This document shows, piece after piece, positions 28,164 to 35,911 of a stretch of DNA of 62,581 nt. The notes below the pieces were generated by a model. It saw only the letters and a program-made list of their open reading frames with translations. It was not told the origin of the DNA and searched no databases. Location of the stretch: positions 1 to 62,581 of the forward strand of contig CACAEJ010000010.1 in the NCBI GenBank assembly GCA_902531515.1, given 5' to 3'. Each line of letters begins with the position of its first letter. Position 1 is the first letter of the stretch. The position numbers and the translations under genes were made by a program. Source of the stretch: an uncultured Pseudohongiella sp. Lineage in GTDB: Bacteria; Pseudomonadota; Gammaproteobacteria; Pseudomonadales; Pseudohongiellaceae.

Positions 28164-29177
28164 GTGAATATTCAACAGAATAAAGATTTAACTGACTTTA
28201 ATACCTTCAGAGTAAAGGTTACAGCTGACTACTTTGTAGAAGTTACTACCGAGGAAGAGTTGGAAGACGCATTAGATTTTAGTTTCACAAAAAATATTCC
28301 TTATCAAATTTTGGGAGGTGGTAGCAATATATTATTTGTAAAGGACTTTCAGGGGGTGATAATTCATATTAATAATAAAGGAATACTCTGGGGCGAGCAC
28401 GCAGATGATGAGAGAATAAAAGTAAATGTTGCTGCGGGGGAAGATTGGCATAATTTTGTTATCTTATGTCTTAGCAAAAATCTATATGGACTCGAAAATT
28501 TAGCTCTGATTCCTGGGACTGTCGGTGGCGCTCCAATCCAGAATATTGGAGCTTATGGGGTAGAGGTCAAAGATCTAATTGAAAGTGTCAGAGTATTCGA
28601 TGTATTAGAAAAAACGTGGCTTAAACTTTTAAGTCAAGAGTGTGCATTCAATTATAGAAGCAGTCTTTTTAGGGGCTCCAATCGTTATGTTGTATTTAGC
28701 GTATTGTTTGAACTAGGCCGAAAATGGGAACCTAAGCTGAGTCACAAAGAGTTATCTGATAAATTTCGTTGCAAGAAAATAGAACCACTTGATGTTTTTG
28801 AAGAGGTCTGCAGAATCCGTACAGCTAAACTTCCTGACCCGACGGTCGACGGTAATGCAGGGAGTTTTTTTAAGAATCCATTTGTACCTGTGAGCGAGTT
28901 GAATAGACTTAGTTCTGAGTTTCCTGAAATTCCTTTTTACAATACCAATGATCCTAATACTGTAAAAATTCCGGCAGCTTGGTTATTAGATAATCTTGGA
29001 TGGAAAGGCAAAAATCTTGGGAGTGCTGTTGTGAGTTCAAATCATGCTTTAGTTATAGTAAATCAAGGTAATGCTTCAGGGGAGCAGATCTATGATTTAG
29101 CGAGAGAAATGTCATTAAGTGTTTTTGATAAATACGGCATCACTTTAGCTCCGGAAGTAAAGATTATAGATTCGTAA
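28164..29177 (+). CDS. murB: UDP-N-acetylenolpyruvoylglucosamine reductase MurB
   Basis: FAD-dependent reductase completing UDP-MurNAc synthesis for peptidoglycan. At 337 residues it is of the E. coli (type I) length. FAD-binding motifs are LGGGSNILF and LALIPGTVGGAPIQNIGAYGVEV. The proton-donor serine is in NAGSFFKNP and the C-terminal catalytic glutamate in APEVKII. It starts at GTG 28164, 12 bases after the phosphatase stop. Confidence 0.96.
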   Translation: MNIQQNKDLTDFNTFRVKVTADYFVEVTTEEELEDALDFSFTKNIPYQILGGGSNILFVKDFQGVIIHINNKGILWGEHADDERIKVNVAAGEDWHNFVILCLSKNLYGLENLALIPGTVGGAPIQNIGAYGVEVKDLIESVRVFDVLEKTWLKLLSQECAFNYRSSLFRGSNRYVVFSVLFELGRKWEPKLSHKELSDKFRCKKIEPLDVFEEVCRIRTAKLPDPTVDGNAGSFFKNPFVPVSELNRLSSEFPEIPFYNTNDPNTVKIPAAWLLDNLGWKGKNLGSAVVSSNHALVIVNQGNASGEQIYDLAREMSLSVFDKYGITLAPEVKIIDS

Positions 29178-29199
29178 TTCAGACTGTTAACTAACTGCT

Positions 29200-31035
29200 A
29201 TGGATAAAAAATTTGACCATAAAAAGTTTCTTTCTACTGTAACCACAAGGCCAGGTGTTTATCAAATGATAGGGTCTGATAGCTCAATCATTTACGTGGG
29301 TAAGGCTCGAAACCTCAAAAACAGGGTTGGAAGTTATTTTCGGGCATCTGGCTTGGAATCAAAGACGTTAAAAATGGTTGAAAAAATCCAAAATATTAAC
29401 ATTACAATTACGGAGAGTGAGACTGAGGCTCTCTTGCTTGAACAAAGTTTAATTAAAACGCACCGTCCGTTTTATAATATCCAATTTAGAGACGATAAGT
29501 CATATCCTTATATCAGACTAACAGATGAAAACTTATACCCTAGATTAACTTTTTATCGAGGTAGTCGAAAGGTACACGGCAGATTATTTGGTCCATATCC
29601 TAGTGCGCATGCTACGCGAGAAACACTTCAAATCTTACAAAAAGTGTTTAAAGTTAGGCAGTGTGAAGATTCATACTTCCGAAATAGAGCTCGACCTTGC
29701 CTACAATACCAGATAAAAAGATGTACAGCGCCTTGCGTGAAGCTAATACCTGCCGATGCTTATGCGAAAGATGTAGAGCATTCCCGTTTATTTCTTGAAG
29801 GGAAAAGCGATCTCGTAACTAAAGGACTTACAAAGTTAATGGAGGAGGCGTCGGTTAAGCAAGACTATGAAGGGGCTGCCAAATTTAGGGATCAAATAAT
29901 TGACCTTAGAAAGGTGCAAGAAAGACAATTTGTAACTAATCAAGGAGAGGCTGCCGACATTTTAGCGGTAAAATATCAGCATCCTCATATCGCTATCCAC
30001 GTGGTCTATGTCAGAGGAGGTGGAATTATAGGCAGCAAAAGCTATTTCCCAAAATTCCCTCTCGCCAACTCACCTTCTGATGCGCTCGGTGCATTTGTAG
30101 CGCAAAACTATTTAAATAAAGAAAGACAGATGCATATCCCAAAAGAAATAATAACTTCAGAAATCTTAACGGAATCAGAAGGTATACAGAGTGCACTAAG
30201 TTATCTCGTAGGCAAGAAAATTAAATTATCTATGAATGTTCGCGGTCATAGAAAAAAGTGGGTTCAAATGGCAATCATAAATGCTGAGTCAGCACTGGAA
30301 GCGAGATTAAGCCAACAGCAACGTACAATAGATCGATTTATTGAATTGCAGAAAATATTAAAACTAAACTCTCAGCTTTCCAGAATTGAGTGCTACGATA
30401 TAAGTCATACATCGGGCGAGGGTACGGTGGGTTCATGTGTCGTATTTGACGAAAGTGGACCCAAAAAATCTGAATATCGACGCTTCAATATTCGTAATAT
30501 TCAAGCAGGGGATGACTATGCTGCGATGGCTCAATTATTGGATAGACGTTTCACACGACTTAGTAAGGAGGATGGTAAGATTCCGGATATCATATTAATT
30601 GATGGCGGAAAAGGTCAACTTACACTAGTTAAAGAATCATTAGAAAAATTCCAGTTACAAGGAGTATATTTGTTAGGAATTGCCAAGGGAGTTAGCAGAA
30701 AGCCAGGTCAGGAGACGATTTTCATGGTTACTAACTCTGGAATAATTGAAATTCCGTTTGGTCAGAGTGATGGTGCTCTTCATTTACTCCAGCACGCTAG
30801 AGATGAAGCTCATAGGTTTGCGATTACCGGCCATAGACAGAGACGAGCTACAGCAAGAAAAAAGTCGATCTTGGACAGTATTCCGCAGTTGGGGCCCAAA
30901 AGAAGAAAAGAGCTTTTAAACCATTTTGGTGGGGCAAGGCAGGTAAGTAACGCTAGCGTTACGGAAATAGCTAAGGTGAGGGGTATAAACAACAAATTGG
31001 CACAAGATATATACGCCTGGTTCCATTCGGATTGA
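29200..31035 (+). CDS. uvrC: Excinuclease ABC subunit C
   Basis: Dual-incision nuclease of nucleotide excision repair, 611 residues. The N-terminal GIY-YIG domain reads PGVYQM then IIYVGKARNLKNRVGSYF (3' incision). A cysteine cluster is in CLQYQIKRCTAPC, and the UvrB-interacting UVR motif is near KQDYEGAAKFRDQI. The RNase H-like domain shows ECYDISHTSGEG and LIDGGKGQL (5' incision), and a helix-hairpin-helix pair is at the C-terminus (IPQLGPKRRKELLNHFGG). It precedes pgsA, a conserved gammaproteobacterial order. Confidence 0.97.
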   Translation: MDKKFDHKKFLSTVTTRPGVYQMIGSDSSIIYVGKARNLKNRVGSYFRASGLESKTLKMVEKIQNINITITESETEALLLEQSLIKTHRPFYNIQFRDDKSYPYIRLTDENLYPRLTFYRGSRKVHGRLFGPYPSAHATRETLQILQKVFKVRQCEDSYFRNRARPCLQYQIKRCTAPCVKLIPADAYAKDVEHSRLFLEGKSDLVTKGLTKLMEEASVKQDYEGAAKFRDQIIDLRKVQERQFVTNQGEAADILAVKYQHPHIAIHVVYVRGGGIIGSKSYFPKFPLANSPSDALGAFVAQNYLNKERQMHIPKEIITSEILTESEGIQSALSYLVGKKIKLSMNVRGHRKKWVQMAIINAESALEARLSQQQRTIDRFIELQKILKLNSQLSRIECYDISHTSGEGTVGSCVVFDESGPKKSEYRRFNIRNIQAGDDYAAMAQLLDRRFTRLSKEDGKIPDIILIDGGKGQLTLVKESLEKFQLQGVYLLGIAKGVSRKPGQETIFMVTNSGIIEIPFGQSDGALHLLQHARDEAHRFAITGHRQRRATARKKSILDSIPQLGPKRRKELLNHFGGARQVSNASVTEIAKVRGINNKLAQDIYAWFHSD

Positions 31036-31118
31036 GTCCCTGAAAACGGTGTTAACTCTACATTGGACATTAAAAGTTTAATTTTTACATAAGATTTATA
31101 TTATAACTAATTGATTTA

Positions 31119-31670
31119 ATGGATATTAATATTGCTAATCTAGTCACATTTTTTCGCTTATTTTTGGTGCCTGCTGTAATTGTCTGCTTTCTTTCTGAGT
31201 TTGCTTTAGCTAATTTTTGGGCGGCATTGCTATTTACGATTGCGAGTTTGAGTGATTGGTTAGATGGTTATCTCGCTAGATCAATGGGCATAACCTCAGA
31301 ATTTGGTGCTTTCTTAGATCCTATAGCGGATAAGTTGTTAGTTGTGGCCGTATTGGTAGTATTGGTTGCATCCTATCAGAGCCTTGTTTTTGCGACAGTG
31401 ATTCTAATATCTCGTGAGATTCTGATTTCTGCATTACGTGAATGGATGGCAGAAAAAGGGAAGCGAAATCTGGTTAAAGTCGGTTTTTCTGGCAAATTGA
31501 AGACAACGGTCCAAATGGTATCGATAATCGCACTTCTTTTAAATTCAGAGAATAACCCGAGGTGGATATGGGAATTGGGTTTTATCGGTATTCATATAGC
31601 TGCGTTGATTAGTGTTTATTCTATGTTGGTTTATTTTAAAAAGGCGTGGAAGCCTCTCACTAACGGATAA
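31119..31670 (+). CDS. pgsA: CDP-diacylglycerol-glycerol-3-phosphate 3-phosphatidyltransferase
   Basis: Inner-membrane enzyme making phosphatidylglycerol phosphate, the first committed step to PG and cardiolipin. It has 183 residues with several TM helices. The CDP-alcohol phosphotransferase signature DWLDGYLARSMGITSEFG plus AFLDPIADKLL (D-G-x2-A-R-x8-G-x3-D-x3-D) is intact. uvrC-pgsA followed by tRNA genes matches E. coli and Pseudomonas. Confidence 0.96.
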   Translation: MDINIANLVTFFRLFLVPAVIVCFLSEFALANFWAALLFTIASLSDWLDGYLARSMGITSEFGAFLDPIADKLLVVAVLVVLVASYQSLVFATVILISREILISALREWMAEKGKRNLVKVGFSGKLKTTVQMVSIIALLLNSENNPRWIWELGFIGIHIAALISVYSMLVYFKKAWKPLTNG

Positions 31671-31677
31671 ACGATCC

Positions 31678-31705
31678 TTGACTGTTCGCCACCAGTGATT
31701 AGAAT
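31678..31705 (+). promoter_or_regulatory. Candidate promoter of the tRNA-Gly/Cys transcript
   Basis: TTGACT (31678-31683), a 16-bp spacer and TAGAAT (31700-31705) lie about 80 bases before tRNA-Gly. Found by eye; co-transcription from pgsA is an alternative. Confidence 0.4.
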
Positions 31706-31785
31706 AACGGCCTTTCGATCAACGAGTGTGTGTTTGACTGTTATTAATAGTAATCTGTTTCAAGCTGTATGATCAATGATCAATT

Positions 31786-31861
31786 GCGGGAATAGCTCAG
31801 TTGGTAGAGCGGTACCTTGCCAAGGTACAGGTCGCCGGTTCGAACCCGGTTTCCCGCTCCA
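31786..31861 (+). tRNA. tRNA-Gly(GCC)
   Basis: 76-nt cloverleaf with encoded CCA. The acceptor stem is GCGGGAA/TTCCCGC, the anticodon loop is TTGCCAA with GCC at 31819-31821, and the T-arm is GCCGG-TTCGAAC-CCGGT. It is the first gene of the conserved Gly-Cys-Leu tRNA cluster after pgsA. Confidence 0.97.
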
Positions 31862-31962
31862 GTTTGTGATGTTTAGCAGTTTAAATCTATGAATTATTCT
31901 TGTATTCGCACATTAGTTAAAGTTCTGGGTTTTCTTTAGTACCAAGAACGATTAGTTTTATC

Positions 31963-32036
31963 GGCTGGGTGGCAGAGTGGTTATGCAGCGGACTGCAACT
32001 CCGTGTACGCCGGTTCGATTCCGACCTCAGCCTCCA
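31963..32036 (+). tRNA. tRNA-Cys(GCA)
   Basis: 74-nt cloverleaf with encoded CCA. The acceptor stem is GGCTGGG/CTCAGCC with one G-T wobble, and the loop ACTGCAA has anticodon GCA at 31995-31997. It is the second tRNA after pgsA; in E. coli the third is leuZ, here broken. Confidence 0.96.
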
Positions 32037-32052
32037 TTTTGAATAACAATTT

Positions 32053-32098
32053 GCCTTGGTGGAGAAATTGTTAGACACAAGGGACTTAAAACCCCTCG
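32053..32098 (+). pseudogene. tRNA-Leu(UAA) 5' remnant at the ancestral leuZ position
   Basis: 46 bases match the intact tRNA-Leu at 35723 in 41 positions, including TAGACACAAGGGACTTAAAA exactly. The match ends just 3' of the anticodon stem; no variable arm, T-arm or CCAAGGC acceptor strand follows. It sits 16 bases after tRNA-Cys, where related genomes keep leuZ. Read as the stump left by an integration event. Confidence 0.75.
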
Positions 32099-32127
32099 AA
32101 AACCACCAGATTCATCGGACTGCGTGA

Positions 32128-32147
32128 GTGCTAGTAGCACCCTTTTT
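32128..32147 (+). terminator. Probable rho-independent terminator after the tRNA cluster
   Basis: GTGCT-AGT-AGCAC hairpin (32128-32140) followed by CCTTTTT. The stem is short but the T-run is clear. It closes the tRNA transcript and separates it from the opposing membrane-protein gene. Confidence 0.5.
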
Positions 32148-32155
32148 AGTGTCCT

Positions 32156-33097
32156 CTAACGCCCGAGAAAACGCGAGTTTGATTCTACAGGCCATATAGA
32201 ATAGAAAATTGGAAGAAATGGCAAGAAGAGGCGATATTCGTTTACTCTTCCGACTACAAAAATAGTGGCTATGTAACCAATACATAAAATCAGAGGAAAC
32301 CGGTGGTGCTTATTCACCGTGGCTAGGAAGTCACTAAATTTTCTCCAGTAGGCTATGATCGCGCCAAGAATTAGGTAAGTGACCGGGTTTCCTACTATAT
32401 AAATAGCTGAAACATTATCTTTGAACATTAACACCTTGGAGAAATATTCTGCTGATGGAAAAATATATTGCATCAATAATATTTGCGTCAGTGTAGGTAT
32501 AGTGGCCACTACCAATTTTTCTGGAATTCTGTAATGCATATGGTGTGAAGCGACCAGCCCTACTAATATGGCAACGTCTGCTCTCGTGAAAGAGAAAGCT
32601 ACAAGAACCGAGTAAAATAAAGCTCTTCTACCTGCAAAAAAGTTTGATTTTGAAATCAATAGTAAAAAACAGCTCATAAAAAAAACAAACGATGCTATTG
32701 AGCGCACTCCATCAAACATAATAAAGGGATAAATTAATGCGGTAGTAATAACAATAATTCTGTAATCTAGCTGCTTGGGTGAGTAAGACACTAAGGAACT
32801 TAAACCTAAAGCTAAAAATGTTGCTTCAAAAGTTATCAGCGGCCATTTCCACCCAATATCCTCGCCTATTATTACAGTGAGAATATCTCGAATCTGATCT
32901 AAGAATAAGTAGGGGAGATATCGATATTGGTCAGGCGCACGTCCAACTCCATTAATTATTTCCTCTAAGCCAGCTGAATAGAGATCTATAAATGACTCTA
33001 AATGAAGCCTATAGGACGCAAAAGCAGAGAATATTGAGCAAAATATGATAAATGCTAAAAGTCGATATGTTGATTGATAATTGTCCAACTTCGTCAT
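32156..33097 (-). CDS. Polytopic membrane protein of unknown function
   Basis: 313-residue protein with about eight hydrophobic segments across its length and no soluble domain. A short first helix (about 12-28) is followed by a periplasm-like loop with GRAPDQYRYLPYLFLDQIRD. That loop is reminiscent of EpsG/Wzy-type or GT-C glycan enzymes, in which an acidic/aromatic first loop follows helix 1. I do not recognise a specific family. It ends 8 bases from the tRNA terminator and is flanked by tRNA-Leu fragments, so it is probably cargo. Confidence 0.6.
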   Translation of the reverse strand: MTKLDNYQSTYRLLAFIIFCSIFSAFASYRLHLESFIDLYSAGLEEIINGVGRAPDQYRYLPYLFLDQIRDILTVIIGEDIGWKWPLITFEATFLALGLSSLVSYSPKQLDYRIIVITTALIYPFIMFDGVRSIASFVFFMSCFLLLISKSNFFAGRRALFYSVLVAFSFTRADVAILVGLVASHHMHYRIPEKLVVATIPTLTQILLMQYIFPSAEYFSKVLMFKDNVSAIYIVGNPVTYLILGAIIAYWRKFSDFLATVNKHHRFPLILCIGYIATIFVVGRVNEYRLFLPFLPIFYSIWPVESNSRFLGR

Positions 33098-33197
33098 GCT
33101 CGGAAGATACTATAGATATGACCGTACTAGGAAGTGCTAAAAGGTTTTCCTAGTCGAGACTTTACCCTATGCAGATGTTTAATGTTAAACGGCATAC

Positions 33198-33396
33198 TTG
33201 GTCGATAGGTGTTTTGTTTGCTATGGTTCGGCGCGGTTGAATTAGAGATAGGAACCATCAGTAATCGGTATCAAAATTGTCACCATCTTTGATCCCATAT
33301 AACTACTTATGATTCCTCGCAATTCAGTTTGAATCTCTACAGGCGCCATAATTACTGAGCCCGGGTGGTGTAATTGGTAGACACAGGGGACTAAAA
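33198..33396 (+). pseudogene. Duplicate tRNA-Leu promoter plus 5' half of tRNA-Leu
   Basis: A promoter copy TTGGTC-18 bp-TATGGT (33198-33227) with GC-rich discriminator is followed by a diverged leader. From 33359 the tRNA 5' half GCCCGGGTGG onward matches the intact gene up to the anticodon loop, where one T is lost (GGGGACTAAAA) and similarity stops at 33396. The same layout is seen at 35560-35809. Breakage in the anticodon loop is where many tyrosine integrases cross over. Confidence 0.7.
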
Positions 33397-33630
33397 GTAC
33401 TTATGAAGTTCGCATGTTTCATGTCTTATAGAGCTGTTAACTCGTATATCATCGTCGAAAGTGTCCTGTTTACTGGCTTAAAGTTTTCCTCAGAGCGCGA
33501 ACAAAATACCGGATTAACAGCAACAGAAAAGCAGGGTAGGATTATTACCAGTGAGATTCACATCGCCTATCATTTCTAAATTTAGTAGGCTTTTGAGAAA
33601 TATCACTACATTCCTTCTTAAGGTATTGCT
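33397..33630. other. Non-coding spacer with a dispersed repeat
   Basis: No gene seen. At 33513-33540 it holds ATTAACAGCAACAGAAAAGC followed by AGGGTAGG. A similar stretch (ACAGAAAAGCAG then GTAGG) occurs at about 38400-38428. The origin of this repeat is unknown. Confidence 0.4.
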
Positions 33631-35067
33631 ATGGTCAATATAGTCAAGCGTCCTAAAAACTCTAAAATTCGAAAAGCAGTGCTGTTTTACGCCGCTTTGT
33701 ACTCGATTTATTCCTTTTCTTTTCCATCAGTTTTTCCGACCAGCACCACGATATTCGATCCGGAAAAGACTTGGAGTGGTTTCACCATTTATGATGCTCC
33801 TGAACCGCATGGGGCGACTTTGATTGATATGAATGGGAATATAATCAAACAGTGGAAGGAGCTTACAAATGTACCAAGCCCGTTTCGTATTCTTCCAGGA
33901 GGTTACGTGATGGGTGGAGATTTTCCCCGGAACCCGCATCAGGAAGCGGTAGCACTTATTCAGATAGACTGGGATGGCAAGGAGATCTGGCGGTATGATC
34001 ATCTAGAGGAGGTTGCGATCGAGGGGTCTGAGAACGGTCAGGGTGATGCACTGGGAGGTGAAACAGTCTGGTCATCTCGTATTCATCATGACTGGCAAAG
34101 GGAAGGAAATCCAATTGGCTATTACGCTCCAAATATGGAACCGCTGATAGAAGGAGGAAAAACATTAGTCCTGGCGCACAGGAATCTTATAGTTCCTGAA
34201 ATTTCACCGAAACAGCTTGAAGACGACTACATTTACGAACTGAATTGGGAAGGTGATATAGTTTGGGACTGGCTGGCAAGTGATCATGTAGACGAATTCG
34301 GATTCTCCGAAGACGCCAGGAATGCCATTCATCGTTCGGTTGAATTCAATGACGAGCGGGAAAGTGCAGACTGGCTCCATATTAATTCAGCAGTCTACCT
34401 GGGCCCTAATCAGTGGTATGAGAATGGAGACTCGCGTTTCCATCCCGATAACATAATGATAAGCAGTCGTACCGCAAATATCATTGCCATTATCAACCGC
34501 AACGGTGACATCGTTTGGCGATTGGGTCCGGATTATGAGCAAACCCGGGAACAGGCGAAAATCGGACAGGTTATCGGACAACACAATCCTCATCTAATAC
34601 CTAAGGGCTTGCCAGGCGAAGGTAACTTGTTGGTTTTCGATAACGGAGGGCAGGGTGGTTATGGGTTTGCTAATCCAGCTCGTCCTGACGGGACAAATTC
34701 TATGACTCGAGACAGCTCGCGAGTATTGGAAATTAATCCAGCTACCCTCGAAGTGCTTTGGGAATATGCGCTGGGCGGCACCGAGCGATACCGTTTCTAC
34801 AGCGCTTATGTAAGCAATGCTCAGCGCTTACCTAACGGTAATACGCTTGTGAACGAAGGAATGGATGGTAGGATTTTTGAGTTGACACCTGAAGAAGAGA
34901 TTGTTTGGGAATACGTCAATCCGTTTCTTAGTGATGATGATACACCCAGTCGTCGAATCTATCGGGCTTATAGAGTACCGTATGATTGGATACCTCAGGT
35001 GACCCAGCCGAAAGAGAAAGCTGTAATTCCACCAGAGCTTGAATACTTCCGAGTTCCATCTAATTAG
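33631..35067 (+). CDS. Arylsulfotransferase (ASST)-family beta-propeller protein
   Basis: 478 residues with an N-terminal signal or anchor helix (about 17-34), then a six-bladed-propeller-type sequence. Blades show repeated IxWxxxGxxVW-like strands (LIQIDWDGKEIWRYDH, YELNWEGDIVWDWL, AIINRNGDIVWRLG, LEINPATLEVLWEYA, FELTPEEEIVWEYV). The opening TWSGFTIYDAPEPHGATLIDMNGNI is typical of the family. Periplasmic ASSTs move sulfate between phenolic compounds without PAPS; which substrate is used here is unknown. Candidate histidines are in RIHHDW and GQHNPH. It lies between two tRNA-Leu copies, looks GC-richer than the core genes, and is likely acquired. Confidence 0.8.
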   Translation: MVNIVKRPKNSKIRKAVLFYAALYSIYSFSFPSVFPTSTTIFDPEKTWSGFTIYDAPEPHGATLIDMNGNIIKQWKELTNVPSPFRILPGGYVMGGDFPRNPHQEAVALIQIDWDGKEIWRYDHLEEVAIEGSENGQGDALGGETVWSSRIHHDWQREGNPIGYYAPNMEPLIEGGKTLVLAHRNLIVPEISPKQLEDDYIYELNWEGDIVWDWLASDHVDEFGFSEDARNAIHRSVEFNDERESADWLHINSAVYLGPNQWYENGDSRFHPDNIMISSRTANIIAIINRNGDIVWRLGPDYEQTREQAKIGQVIGQHNPHLIPKGLPGEGNLLVFDNGGQGGYGFANPARPDGTNSMTRDSSRVLEINPATLEVLWEYALGGTERYRFYSAYVSNAQRLPNGNTLVNEGMDGRIFELTPEEEIVWEYVNPFLSDDDTPSRRIYRAYRVPYDWIPQVTQPKEKAVIPPELEYFRVPSN

Positions 35068-35117
35068 AAGTTCCAGGTAAATTATTAAAGACGTGCTAAA
35101 ACGAGCGGCAGTTTTTT

Positions 35118-35402
35118 TTAGGCTTCAGAAATATTAATAACAGCTGCAGCAGCTTCTCCAGCCGCATCATCTTCTAGAACCGGTGTGGTTTCCCATTCAA
35201 TAAACTCTGACCAATCAGTGGCAAATTTTGCAATCGCGCTAAGATCATCGGTTTTGACTATGATCCAACCTTTTGTGGAACCAGGTGCATGATAGCGCCC
35301 AATCATTTCGACTCCATCGAATGGCCCTCCAGTGGTAAGAAATTTTTGCCACGCACTTCCCACAAAACCCGTCCGCAGCTCCCACTCCATCATATACAAC
35401 AT
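35118..35402 (-). CDS. DUF3303 family protein
   Basis: 94-residue protein. MLYMMEWELR is followed by GRYHAPGSTKGWIIVKTDDLSAIAKFATDWSEFIEWETTPVLEDDAA, the pattern of DUF3303 (a ferredoxin-like YCII/dimeric alpha-beta barrel type). Function is not known. AAGGAG precedes the ATG. It is convergent with the ASST gene. Confidence 0.75.
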   Translation of the reverse strand: MLYMMEWELRTGFVGSAWQKFLTTGGPFDGVEMIGRYHAPGSTKGWIIVKTDDLSAIAKFATDWSEFIEWETTPVLEDDAAGEAAAAVINISEA

Positions 35403-35559
35403 TATTAAACTCCTTGATGCGATAAATCCAATTATCTTAACAGAAAGAACTTAATACAGTGTAAACAAATTAACAGCTGATCTAAAGAGTCAACTATCTG
35501 AACTATAGTATGTTAAGAGTGAGCGAAGTATTTACTGAGCTGAATTAAAGAGTGCTTAC

Positions 35560-35589
35560 TTGGTCGATAGGGGTTTTTTTTGCTATGAT
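35560..35589 (+). promoter_or_regulatory. Promoter of tRNA-Leu
   Basis: TTGGTC (35560-35565), an 18-bp spacer and TATGAT (35584-35589), followed by GCGCTCC. A GC-rich discriminator is typical of stringently controlled stable-RNA promoters. A diverged copy is at 33198-33227. The implied 5' leader is about 130 nt. Confidence 0.6.
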
Positions 35590-35722
35590 GCGCTCCAGTT
35601 TAACAGAGCGCAAATAAGATTAGATGATCAGATTTTTAGTACCCATTATGAACCTATTTAATCATTTACGATCGCTTATAATTCCATTTGCATCTCTACA
35701 GAACAGACCTCATAACCACTGA

Positions 35723-35809
35723 GCCCGGGTGGTGAAATTGGTAGACACAAGGGACTTAAAATCCCTCGGTAGAAATACCGTGCCGGTTCGATTCCGGCCC
35801 CGGGCACCA
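35723..35809 (+). tRNA. tRNA-Leu(UAA), intact
   Basis: 87-nt class II tRNA with encoded CCA. The acceptor is GCCCGGG/CCCGGGC, the anticodon stem AGGGA/TCCCT with loop CTTAAAA and anticodon TAA at 35757-35759, the variable arm CGGTAGAAATACCG, and the T-arm GCCGG-TTCGATT-CCGGC. It lies about 3.7 kb away from the tRNA-Cys it normally follows. It is the only intact tRNA-Leu in the window. Confidence 0.96.
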
Positions 35810-35911
35810 CACCCTCATTTACAGCCATCTATAACAATCTACAAAACACTTCGTCACAGAATGTTGTCTAATAAATATAGAGAAAACTTGATTGTATCTA
35901 CCTGCGAAGAT

